Below are positions 47,578 to 55,049 of a stretch of 64,000 nt of DNA, one piece after another. Both the position numbers and the translations under genes were made by a program. Below the pieces are notes generated by a model, which saw only the letters and a program-made list of their open reading frames with translations, did not search any database and was not told where the DNA came from. The stretch's first letter is position 1; each line of letters begins with the position of its first letter. This DNA is from Gemmatimonas aurantiaca T-27 (GTDB lineage: Bacteria; Gemmatimonadota; Gemmatimonadetes; Gemmatimonadales; Gemmatimonadaceae), in the NCBI RefSeq assembly GCF_000010305.1, contig NC_012489.1, positions 2,177,646 to 2,241,645 of the forward strand. The letters are read 5' to 3'.

Positions 47578-47651
47578 GGTCCGGTAGCTTAGTCGGTCAA
47601 AGCGCTCGACTCATAATCGAAGGATCGTGGGTTCAAGTCCCACCCGGACCA
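47578..47651 (+). tRNA. tRNA with CAT anticodon (elongator Met or Ile2)
   Basis: The cloverleaf is complete: acceptor GGTCCGG/CCGGACC, D arm TAGCTTAGTCGGTCAAAGC, anticodon loop CTCATAA giving CAT, and T arm GTGGG-TTCAAGT-CCCAC. CAT can read Met or, after lysidine modification, the Ile AUA codon; sequence alone does not settle which. It is not the initiator, because the acceptor first pair is G-C and the three G-C anticodon-stem pairs are absent. A terminator follows. Confidence 0.93.
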
Positions 47652-47654
47652 TGC

Positions 47655-47690
47655 ACGCCCCGATGTTCGTCGTCGGGGCGTTTGCTTTGT
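47655..47690 (+). terminator. Intrinsic terminator after the CAT tRNA
   Basis: ACGCCCCGA (47655-47663) and TCGGGGCGT (47673-47681) form a 9-bp stem with a 9-nt loop, followed by TTGCTTTGT. It separates the two tandem tRNAs, implying that the tRNA-Val has its own promoter within 47690-47795, which I could not place convincingly. Confidence 0.8.
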
Positions 47691-47795
47691 CACCCATTGC
47701 GCGGATTTTGTTGTGGGGGCTTCCGTCGCCCAGTTCGGCCCGTTACGTTCTTGATCCGTCGTACATCGTTTCGACTTTGCACGATAGAGTGGTAC

Positions 47796-47869
47796 GGGCG
47801 CGTAGCTCAGCTGGTTAGAGCGCTGCTTTCACACAGCAGAGGTCCGGGGTTCGAGTCCCTGCGCGCCCA
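47796..47869 (+). tRNA. tRNA-Val (anticodon CAC)
   Basis: Acceptor GGGCGCG/CGCGCCC, D arm TAGCTCAGCTGGTTAGAGC, anticodon stem CTGCT/AGCAG around TTCACAC (anticodon CAC, reading GUG), and T arm CCGGG-TTCGAGT-CCCTG with a discriminator A at 47869. GUG is a frequent codon in this GC-rich genome. CCA is not encoded. Confidence 0.96.
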
Positions 47870-47888
47870 CTTGCCGTAACTCGGCACA

Positions 47889-47923
47889 AAAAGGCCGGTG
47901 ATCTTCAAGATCACCGGCCTTTT
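47889..47923. terminator. Bidirectional terminator between tRNA-Val and hflX
   Basis: AAAAGGCCGGTGATCTT (47889-47905) and AAGATCACCGGCCTTTT (47907-47923) form a 17-bp perfect inverted repeat with A and T tails on the two sides. It lies between convergent tRNA-Val and hflX and can terminate both. Confidence 0.92.
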
Positions 47924-47956
47924 GCGTTCGTGAACACGACACCCGCTGGTGGCGTG

Positions 47957-49264
47957 TTATGGGGTGTTGGCAAACGGACGCGCCGCCTGCGTGACCGTGA
48001 CACTCACACCAGCCTGACGGAGCCGCCCGATCGCGCGTTCATCCAGACGGGCGCGAATGACAATGAGCTCCTCATCGGTGCGTTGTTCGAGGACTTCACC
48101 ATCGCGATGGACCTCGGCGATCAATCGTCCGTTGGATGCCGGAATGCGCACTTCCAGTACGGGACGCGAACGCTTGAGACTTTCGCGCAACTCCGTTCGC
48201 AGGCCTTCCAGTCCGCCCGGCTCGAGTGCGGACACGAACAACGAATCCGGCATCAGATTGGCCACCCGCGCACGCACACCGGCGTCCAGCTCTTCCGGCA
48301 CAGCGTCCATCTTGTTCATCACATAACGCATCGGCCGCCCGGACAGTCCCAGATCGGTCAGCACGCCGTCGACAACATCGCGGTGTTCTTCCCACGTGGG
48401 ATGGCTCGCATCGATGACATGCAGCAGCAAGTCCGCCTCACGGGCTTCGGCCAGTGTGGCCCGAAACGATGCCACGAGATGGTGAGGCAATTTGCGGATG
48501 AAGCCCACGGTATCCGTGAGCAACACCGTGTACCCATCACCCACTTCCACTTCACGCGTGAGGGGATCGAGCGTGGCAAACAGCCGGTCCTCCACGAACA
48601 CCTCACCATCGTTGGCGAGGGTACGCAGCACGGAAGACTTGCCGGCATTGGTGTAGCCCACGAGTGACACGCGGAATTGCGAGCGACGCCCCTGACGCTG
48701 GATCTCGCGCGCACGCTCCACATCCGCCAATCGTTCCTTCAGCACACGGATCCGATGCTGAATGAGTCGACGGTCGGTTTCGAGCTGCGTTTCACCGGGA
48801 CCACGCATGCCGATACCACCACGCATCTTCTCGAGGTGGGTCCACATGCGCGTCAGGCGCGGCAACATGTACTCGAGCTGCGCGAGTTCGACCTGCATAC
48901 GCGCTTCACTCGAGCGGGCACGCGTGGCGAAGATGTCGAGGATCAGTTCCGCGCGATCCATCACGCGCGTGTTCACGATCAACTCGATGTTCTTGCCCTG
49001 CGCCGGTGTGAGTTCATCGTCGAAAATGACGAGGGTCGCACCCAGTTCCTGGATGCGCAGCTTCAGTTCCTCGACTTTGCCGGTGCCGAGGTACGTGGCC
49101 GGATGCGGACGGTCGAGCTGCTGTGTGAGCGTGCCCACCACTTCCGCACCGGCCGTGTCGGCCAGTCGCGCGAGCTCTTCGAGGTGTTCATCGACGTAGT
49201 GCTTCGCGCCGCTGCGCTTGAATGGCGCACTGACCAGAATCGCCCGCTCGATGGGGGGCGTCAG
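47957..49264 (-). CDS. hflX: Ribosome-associated GTPase HflX
   Basis: HflX splits stalled ribosomes in a GTP-dependent way. The family N-domain (LDRPHPATYLGTGKVEELK, FDDELTPAQGKNIE), the linker GGIGMRGPGETQLETDRRLI and the G domain VGYTNAGKSSVLRTL, with DTVGFIRKLPHHLVASFR and MNKMDAV, are all present. The first usual start codon is GTG 49141, but family-like sequence (RAILVSAPF, YVDEHLEELARLADTAGAE) continues ~40 codons upstream. Only CTG/ATT/ATC codons lie between it and a TAG at 49294-49292. I show the CTG at 49264 as the start; this end is uncertain. It is downstream of a terminator. Confidence 0.92.
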   Translation of the reverse strand: MTPPIERAILVSAPFKRSGAKHYVDEHLEELARLADTAGAEVVGTLTQQLDRPHPATYLGTGKVEELKLRIQELGATLVIFDDELTPAQGKNIELIVNTRVMDRAELILDIFATRARSSEARMQVELAQLEYMLPRLTRMWTHLEKMRGGIGMRGPGETQLETDRRLIQHRIRVLKERLADVERAREIQRQGRRSQFRVSLVGYTNAGKSSVLRTLANDGEVFVEDRLFATLDPLTREVEVGDGYTVLLTDTVGFIRKLPHHLVASFRATLAEAREADLLLHVIDASHPTWEEHRDVVDGVLTDLGLSGRPMRYVMNKMDAVPEELDAGVRARVANLMPDSLFVSALEPGGLEGLRTELRESLKRSRPVLEVRIPASNGRLIAEVHRDGEVLEQRTDEELIVIRARLDERAIGRLRQAGVSVTVTQAARPFANTP

Positions 49265-49299
49265 GGAAATCGGTTCGCGACTGATGTGTGGCTACCTGC

Positions 49300-49329
49300 A
49301 GAAAGAATTGACCGCGCGGGTGGGCGGTC
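49300..49329 (-). terminator. Intrinsic terminator after the LEA/WHy gene
   Basis: GACCGC (49329-49324) pairs with GCGGTC (49315-49310) around an 8-nt loop, followed by AATTCTTTCT. It lies 20 nt beyond the end of the LEA/WHy gene and separates it from hflX. Confidence 0.75.
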
Positions 49330-49349
49330 CGGTCTGAGCCGCAATGCGG

Positions 49350-49853
49350 CTACCGGTTGCCCGCCACCGAAGAATAGCGGCCGCGTTGATCGTACGGACG
49401 CGTGAAATTGCCGATCGGTGTGGCCACGGTGAAATCACCGCGCACACGATAGTTGATCGTGCCCGCGTTGAGCATGGAGCGGCCCGCCGCACCGAGACCG
49501 GCGTACGTGAAGCGAATCGGCAGACGCACGATGGCGGAGTCCTTCTCCGGCACCACAAACCGTCCGTCGAGTTCTCCGTCGCCCAGCTTGATGGAATCCA
49601 CGTCGACCTGATAGGTCATCTTGAGCGCATCAAGCTTGTAGCCGTTGGGATTGTGCACCTGCAGCATCACGTCCACGCTGCCGCCGGTCAGGCCCAGTCC
49701 CGTGATCGTGAACTCCCGGAGCTGCACGCCGGGTTCCTTGAACGTCGCTCGACCGAGCGTGGAACAGGCAGCGGTCACGGCCACGCCGAGCCCGATCGTG
49801 ATCATCATCACCGCGCGTGGCGTCCAGCGGCGGGTGCGTTGCTGCGTCTTCAC
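49350..49853 (-). CDS. LEA type 2 / WHy-domain lipoprotein
   Basis: The 167-residue product has a basic N-terminus, a hydrophobic run (AVMMITIGLGVAVTA) and a lipobox VTAACS, so it should be lipid-anchored in the envelope. The rest is a single WHy/LEA14-like beta-sandwich (GVQLREFTITGLGLTGGSVDV with VHNPNGYKLDALKMTYQ; NPN is a hallmark). LEA14-like proteins are linked to desiccation and stress tolerance, but the molecular role is unclear. It overlaps the rarA stop by ATGA. Confidence 0.87.
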   Translation of the reverse strand: MKTQQRTRRWTPRAVMMITIGLGVAVTAACSTLGRATFKEPGVQLREFTITGLGLTGGSVDVMLQVHNPNGYKLDALKMTYQVDVDSIKLGDGELDGRFVVPEKDSAIVRLPIRFTYAGLGAAGRSMLNAGTINYRVRGDFTVATPIGNFTRPYDQRGRYSSVAGNR

Positions 49854-51229
49854 GTCGACTCTCCTGACGGTTCACTCTGTGACGGTTCCGGGTCCGGCTG
49901 CTCCTCGGCGCGGGCGCGCAGGGAGGCCCACCAGGCCAGGCGCTTGGCGATGTCCTTCTCGAAGCCGAAGGTGCCAGGCTCATAAAAGATGCGCTCGCCG
50001 AGCTGTGTGGGAAGGTACGACTGTGGCAGGTACGCTTCCGGCACGCTGTGCGCATACTGGTACCCGGTCCCATAGCCGAGTTCCTTCATGAGCTTGGTGG
50101 GCGCATTGCGCAGGTGCATGGGCACTGGCGCGGCCGGCGTGTCGTGCGCGGCCTCCAGTGCGGCTTTCCACGCTTCGTACACCCGGGCCGACTTGGGCGC
50201 CGTCGCCAGATACACCGCGGCCTGCGCCAATGCCAGCTCACCTTCCGGGCTTCCGAGCCGCTCATAGGTCTGCGCGGCCGTCATGGCTACACTGAGCGCC
50301 TGCGGATCGGCCAGCCCGATGTCTTCGGTCGCCATGCGCACCATGCGACGCGCGATGTAGCGTGGATCTTCCCCGCCCTGAATCATGCGGGCCAACCAAT
50401 ACAACGCGCCGTGTGGATCACTGCCGCGCAGGGCTTTGTGCAGGGCGGAGATCAGGTTGTAGTGCTCTTCCCCCGACTTGTCATAGCGGGGCGGCCGATA
50501 CTGCATGGCGGCTTCCACAGTCGCCCGCACAATGGCCCCGCCATCGTCGACCAGCGAAGCGGCCGCTTCGAGCACACCCAGCAACCGCCGCGCATCACCG
50601 TCGGACGATTCCGCCAGCAAATGCCGCGCATCGTCATCGATGGACAGGCCGCGCGCGCCGAGACCACGATCGCGGTCTTCGACGGCACGTTGCACCAATC
50701 CTTCCAGTGTCGACACCGGGATGGCTTCGAGCACCATCACGCGCACGCGCGACAGGAGTGCGCCAGTGAGGGCGAAGGACGGATTCTCCGTCGTCGCGCC
50801 GATCAGCACGACGGTGCCCGTTTCGACATGGGGCAGAAACGCATCCTGCTGCGCCCGATTGAAGCGATGGATCTCGTCGACAAACAGGATCGTGCCTCGT
50901 CCGCCGTCGCGTCGTCGTTCTGCTTCGGCGACGATTTCGCGCACACGGGCCACACCGTCACTGACGGCGGAAAAACTCACGAACGCCGCTTCCGTGGACT
51001 GTGCCAGCAGACGCGCCAGTGTGGTCTTGCCAACACCTGGTGGGCCCCAGAACACCATCGAATCCACCTTGCCTCGCGACAAGGCCTCACGCAGTGGCAT
51101 CCCCACGGCCAGCAGGTGCTCCTGACCGAGGTACTCCTCGAGCGTGCGCGGGCGCATCCGTGCGGCCAGAGGCTCCGCGACACGTGAAGCGAACAGCGAC
51201 GGTCCCGCCGGGCGCACGGGCTTGCTCAT
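49850..51229 (-). CDS. rarA: Replication-associated recombination protein A
   Basis: RarA (MgsA) is a AAA+ ATPase related to clamp loaders that acts at stalled forks. The 459-residue protein has LAARMRPRTLEEYLGQEHLL, Walker A GPPGVGKTTLARLLA, Walker B ILFVDEIHRFNRAQQD, sensor 1 IGATTENPSFAL and the C-terminal tetramerisation region (GSDPHGALYWLARMIQGGEDP, ARRMVRMATEDIGLADPQAL). An acidic/Ser tail of ~20 residues ends it. Overlaps at both ends are 4 nt. Confidence 0.97.
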   Translation of the reverse strand: MSKPVRPAGPSLFASRVAEPLAARMRPRTLEEYLGQEHLLAVGMPLREALSRGKVDSMVFWGPPGVGKTTLARLLAQSTEAAFVSFSAVSDGVARVREIVAEAERRRDGGRGTILFVDEIHRFNRAQQDAFLPHVETGTVVLIGATTENPSFALTGALLSRVRVMVLEAIPVSTLEGLVQRAVEDRDRGLGARGLSIDDDARHLLAESSDGDARRLLGVLEAAASLVDDGGAIVRATVEAAMQYRPPRYDKSGEEHYNLISALHKALRGSDPHGALYWLARMIQGGEDPRYIARRMVRMATEDIGLADPQALSVAMTAAQTYERLGSPEGELALAQAAVYLATAPKSARVYEAWKAALEAAHDTPAAPVPMHLRNAPTKLMKELGYGTGYQYAHSVPEAYLPQSYLPTQLGERIFYEPGTFGFEKDIAKRLAWWASLRARAEEQPDPEPSQSEPSGEST

Positions 51230-51756
51230 GACGGACCCTCGTGCAGCCTCAGACGACTGCCAATCGCCTCCAGCGCCTCACGCAGCGCCGGCGCGGGGCG
51301 AAGCGCCCCGTTGGCCAATCGCCAGGTCGGCGGCGGGATCACGTCACGAGCGATGAAGCCGATCTCTTCGAGTAGAAACGTCCAACGATCGGTGCGGGCG
51401 TAGATCACCAGCAACAGTTCGGGCGTGAGGGAGAGCTGATCATCACCGGTGAACAGCGAGAGCTCCACGCCACCATACGAAGCGAGGGGCAGACGCAATC
51501 GCCCTACTGCTTCACGGACCTCGGGGAGCGGCAGCAGATGGCCTTCCCACTGCCGCGCTGTGCGCTGATCCCGCATGACGATGTCCACCGCGGGATCGAG
51601 ATGCAGACAGAGCGCGTGCATCGTATCGAGCACCCGTTCGGCATTGGTACCGATCACCACCCGATGGATCTCCTGCTCCACCACATGCACGAACCAGTCT
51701 TCGCCGGGATGAAACCGGCCGTGGCCAGACGGTCGGAGTTGAGACAGTTCACTCAT
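51226..51756 (-). CDS. Conserved-looking hypothetical protein between cca and rarA
   Basis: I start at ATG 51756 (MSELSQLRPSGHGRFHPGED), overlapping the cca stop by 8 nt; product 176 residues. It has no signal peptide, membrane segment or known motif. A central VIGTNAERVLDTMHALCLHLDPAVDIVMRD segment (about 34-63) suggests a mixed alpha/beta fold and the C-terminus has a helix-rich basic end. Tight overlaps with cca and rarA suggest co-translation, but no function can be named. Confidence 0.75.
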   Translation of the reverse strand: MSELSQLRPSGHGRFHPGEDWFVHVVEQEIHRVVIGTNAERVLDTMHALCLHLDPAVDIVMRDQRTARQWEGHLLPLPEVREAVGRLRLPLASYGGVELSLFTGDDQLSLTPELLLVIYARTDRWTFLLEEIGFIARDVIPPPTWRLANGALRPAPALREALEAIGSRLRLHEGPS

Positions 51757-53089
51757 GGCCCGATGCCCTCTCTGCGCCGCTGGTCGGGGCGGCGTCACCG
51801 CGCGCGATCCACTCGCCAGCCAGCGCGAGCAGGATCTCCCGTTGGTTGCGAGACGGGTCCTCGATCACCAGGTGGCGTAGATGCTGCAACACACGCCCCA
51901 ACGCGGGGCCGGCGCGCAGTCCGTGCTGGCGCAGATCGTCGCCATCGATCGCCAGATCGGCGATCTCGATGGGATCATGGAACGCGATGTGGGTCAGGCG
52001 ACGGAAGAGCTGACGCACGAGACGCGGGGCGATCCGAGTGTCACCGGCCCAGTGCGCGGCCCCGAGCCTGAGGAGCGCATTCACACGCAGACGCCCGACA
52101 TCCGCGGCGATGCGCCGCAGTGCCGGATCACTGGGCAGGCTGCCGGCTACCAGGTGCGCCTCGAGCGCCGTGCCGAAGCGCTGCCAACCGTCGACCAGCG
52201 CTCCGACCACGCTGATTTCCTGATTCGAAGCGCGCAACGCCCGCAGCGCACGCGTCGCCTCCTTGCCTTCCAACGAGGAAAACAGCGTTGCCAACCGCAA
52301 TGTCCGGCGCAGCGGCCGAGTGGGGGTAACGGCACGGGGCAAACGATCAATCGCCGCCAGTGTGCCGTCCGGCACCTGGGCAAGCGCCGGCACAACGGCC
52401 GCGAAGGCCCCCGCGTCACGCCAGCGGGCAAACGCCACCGAGGGCGCGTCAACCTGCTCCAGCGTCTTGTCGATCTCCTGCTTCACGCGCTCCGGAGACA
52501 GTCGCGTGAGGTGTGCCGCACTGGCCTCGATGGCGACCCACGTTTCCCGCTCGATCTCGAAGCCGAATCGGCTGGCGAAGCGGATCGCTCGCAACGCACG
52601 AAGGCGGTCTTCCCGCATTCGCTCTTCAGCCACGCCTACCGCCCGCACCACGCCGGCCAGCAGGTCCTCGCGCCCCCGAAACGGATCGTGCAGACGGCGC
52701 GCAATCGGGTCGAACGCGATCGCATTGATGGTGAAGTCCCGGCGGGCCAGATCCTCATCCAGTGATGCGCCAAACTCCACCACGGCGTGTCGACCATCGG
52801 TCTTCACATCATGGCGGAAGGTCGTGACCTCATGCATGCGGCCGTCGCGGTCGAGTACGCCAACCGTGCCGAACTCGATACCGACGGGAATGGTCCGGCG
52901 GAACAGCCGACGCACCTGCGCCGGGGTGGCCGCCGTGGCGAGATCAAAATCCAGCAACGCCCGGCCCAGCAGCGCATCACGAACGGCGCCCCCGACGCAC
53001 CACGTGGGGAAGCCGGCGTCCTGCAGCGTGCGAGCCAGTTCGATGACCGCGCCCGGTACGCGCAGCCCGCGTTCGTCGAGTGTGCTCAC
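51749..53089 (-). CDS. cca: CCA tRNA nucleotidyltransferase / polyA polymerase family
   Basis: This class II nucleotidyltransferase repairs or adds the tRNA 3' CCA, needed here because the tRNA genes do not encode it. The 446-residue protein has WCVGGAVRDALLGR, the catalytic DFDLATAATP (DxD-type acids) and RRDFTINAIAFDP. The RNA-binding segment is DPFRGREDLLAGVVRAVG with EDRLRALRAIRFASRFGFEIE. The C-terminal half is helical. PolyA polymerase cannot be excluded by eye. It overlaps the SDR stop by 4 nt. Confidence 0.93.
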   Translation of the reverse strand: MSTLDERGLRVPGAVIELARTLQDAGFPTWCVGGAVRDALLGRALLDFDLATAATPAQVRRLFRRTIPVGIEFGTVGVLDRDGRMHEVTTFRHDVKTDGRHAVVEFGASLDEDLARRDFTINAIAFDPIARRLHDPFRGREDLLAGVVRAVGVAEERMREDRLRALRAIRFASRFGFEIERETWVAIEASAAHLTRLSPERVKQEIDKTLEQVDAPSVAFARWRDAGAFAAVVPALAQVPDGTLAAIDRLPRAVTPTRPLRRTLRLATLFSSLEGKEATRALRALRASNQEISVVGALVDGWQRFGTALEAHLVAGSLPSDPALRRIAADVGRLRVNALLRLGAAHWAGDTRIAPRLVRQLFRRLTHIAFHDPIEIADLAIDGDDLRQHGLRAGPALGRVLQHLRHLVIEDPSRNQREILLALAGEWIARGDAAPTSGAERASGHE

Positions 53090-53841
53090 CCGCAGAGCAC
53101 GCTCCCGCCATTCACGTTCAGGATTTCCCCGGTGACGTGGCGCGCCAACGGGCTGGCCAGGAACAGGACCGGACCGGCGATATCCTCGGGAGCGGCCACT
53201 CTTCGCAGGGGGATGTTGGCTTCGATGCGGGCTCGGCCTTCATCCGCGAAGGGGATGGCAACCGCCTCGGTGTCGACCCATCCGGGCGCGACGCTGTTCA
53301 CCGTGATGTCTCGTGGGCCGAGCTCCACGGCCAGAGACTTCACGAACGAGATCATGGCGCCCTTGCTTGCGGCATAGTCGGCATGGCCGGCTTCGCCGCG
53401 CTGTCCGGCGGTACTGGAGATGAAGATCATCCGCCCACCGGCTGGCAGATGCGGAATCACGGCCTGCGCACCGAAGTACATGCCGTCCACATTCGTGGCC
53501 ATCGTCTGTCGCCAGCGCTCGGCCGGGACGGCCTCAATGGGCAGCGGATCCGGCGGCCAGACACCGGCATTCCCCACAAAGATGTCGATGTGCCCGAACC
53601 GGTCCAGCGCCGCCTGAACAAACCGTGCGTTCGCATCGGCCGTGGTCAGCTCGCCTTTGTACAGCAGCACCTCCCCGCCACGCGCGGTGACTTCGGCCGC
53701 CAGGCGCTCTGCCTCGGCATCACGGGTCCGATAGGCAATCGCCACCCGTGCGCCGGCCGACGACAACAACCGCACACAGGCGGCGCCGATGCCACGTGAC
53801 CCGCCGGTAACGAGCGCCACCTTGCCTTGGAGAGAAATCAC
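53086..53841 (-). CDS. Short-chain dehydrogenase/reductase (FabG-like)
   Basis: The 251-residue SDR (GTG start) has the Rossmann motif VTGGSRGIGAACVRLL, the NAGVW strand, the catalytic Ser and YxxxK (STAGQRGEAGHADYAASKGA) and NSVAPGWVDTEAV. It resembles 3-oxoacyl-ACP reductases, but no fatty-acid genes are nearby, so substrate is open. It overlaps cca and lies 88 nt after the PHP phosphatase. Confidence 0.9.
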   Translation of the reverse strand: MISLQGKVALVTGGSRGIGAACVRLLSSAGARVAIAYRTRDAEAERLAAEVTARGGEVLLYKGELTTADANARFVQAALDRFGHIDIFVGNAGVWPPDPLPIEAVPAERWRQTMATNVDGMYFGAQAVIPHLPAGGRMIFISSTAGQRGEAGHADYAASKGAMISFVKSLAVELGPRDITVNSVAPGWVDTEAVAIPFADEGRARIEANIPLRRVAAPEDIAGPVLFLASPLARHVTGEILNVNGGSVLCG

Positions 53842-53929
53842 AGCGCGGTCATCCGTGAGAATATGGTTGAGGCATGCAAGCTCATCACGCTGTCAATAAA
53901 TAACTTGCGCTGAGTATGCGAATGCGTGT

Positions 53930-54673
53930 TCAACGTCCGAACAATCGGCGCACCTTGCTGAAGAAGCCTCCACCCAGCGGTGGCACCGGCAACGTTTCTT
54001 CGTCGTCCAGCAACTGGCGCGCGTTCACACGCGTCAACAAATCGACCTGTTCTTCCCCACCACGCTCCATCAGCCAGCTATGCGCCGTCCCGAGTGAGCG
54101 GTGGTCGCCATGATTGTCGGAGGCGAGAATGTCGATCAGACCGAGGGCCAACATTTCACGCGCCAGCTCGGATGGCACGCCCCGTCCCATGAGCACCGAG
54201 GCGTCGGTTTGAATCACCACCCCGAAACTGCGCCACTCCCGGACCATATCGATGGTGCAGCCGAAGTAGCGCTCCGGATGAGCCAGCACCGGCGTGCGCC
54301 CCATTCGGGCGATTCGGCGCAGCTCGTTGGACGCCCCACGCGGCAACCCGCCTCGCGTGAATTCGACCAGCACGGCCCGCGAGGATCCGAGTGAAAGCTC
54401 AGGCGCGGTGAGGTCGATCTGCGGCGTATCGAGCATGATCTCCCAGCCGAGCTCCAGCGTCATGCCCTGCGGTGCCCGACGCTGGAGTTCCTGAAAGAGC
54501 GCGAGATGTGCTTCGTACGGCGCCTGCGCAGCCTGGCCGGCATTGAGATGCGGGGTGCAGACCACGGTCGTAACGCCTTCTCGCGCAAACCGTTCAAGGA
54601 CGGGAACGGAGACTTCGAATGACGGGGATCCGTCGTCCACGCCCGGCAGCAAGTGCGAATGAATGTCGATCAT
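53930..54673 (-). CDS. PHP-family tyrosine phosphatase (CpsB/YwqE-like)
   Basis: The 247-residue protein has the metal-binding motifs of the PHP domain: MIDIHSHLLPGVDDG, VVCTPHLNA, AHPERYFG and ASDNHGDHRS. CpsB/YwqE phosphatases reset tyrosine kinases controlling capsule or exopolysaccharide export. No kinase or polysaccharide genes adjoin it here, so the partner would be elsewhere. The C-terminal ~20 residues are a variable Gly/Lys/Arg tail. Confidence 0.88.
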   Translation of the reverse strand: MIDIHSHLLPGVDDGSPSFEVSVPVLERFAREGVTTVVCTPHLNAGQAAQAPYEAHLALFQELQRRAPQGMTLELGWEIMLDTPQIDLTAPELSLGSSRAVLVEFTRGGLPRGASNELRRIARMGRTPVLAHPERYFGCTIDMVREWRSFGVVIQTDASVLMGRGVPSELAREMLALGLIDILASDNHGDHRSLGTAHSWLMERGGEEQVDLLTRVNARQLLDDEETLPVPPLGGGFFSKVRRLFGR

Positions 54674-54707
54674 GGCATCAGGTGCTCAGGTCTCCAGCGT
54701 TCGCCCA

Positions 54708-55049
54708 TCACTCCCGGGTGCGCGCCGGCAACTCGGCGATCCGCGCCATCGCTGCCGCCGCACGACCTTCGATCTGGGACGGATTGTCGGCCGCCGCCTG
54801 AAAGGCGTAGGTCACCAGGGAGTCCACCGCCAACAGGTCGAGCGCATGGTCGCGCCCCGTTGCCGATGACGCCAACATGCGGTCGAGCAGTGCTACCCCG
54901 GTATCCATACAAACATCCGCCACCTCGGCGACCGGCCGGCTGGCACTGTGGGCCAGCAGGTCGGTCAGACGGGCGTGCAGCGCCGCCGGCGGGCGTGGAT
55001 CCAGTCGGGCGATCCAGTCCGCCACGGTCACCGCACCGGACGTACTCAC
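54708..55049 (-). CDS. Small helical hypothetical protein downstream of alaS
   Basis: A 113-residue, Ala-rich, probably all-helical protein (ADWIARLDPRPPAALHARL, RDHALDLLAVDSLVTYAFQA). Its start overlaps the alaS stop by ATGA, strongly suggesting it is expressed. No known family or catalytic residue pattern. It may be a lineage-specific partner of alaS or of the next genes; that is speculation. Confidence 0.7.
   Translation of the reverse strand: MSTSGAVTVADWIARLDPRPPAALHARLTDLLAHSASRPVAEVADVCMDTGVALLDRMLASSATGRDHALDLLAVDSLVTYAFQAAADNPSQIEGRAAAAMARIAELPARTRE

Noticed and set aside
53842-53929. TTGACA before the SDR gene as a promoter
   Set aside because: A perfect -35 hexamer is present on the minus strand, but no -10-like box lies at 15-19 nt; the nearest, TATTCT, is about 27 nt away.
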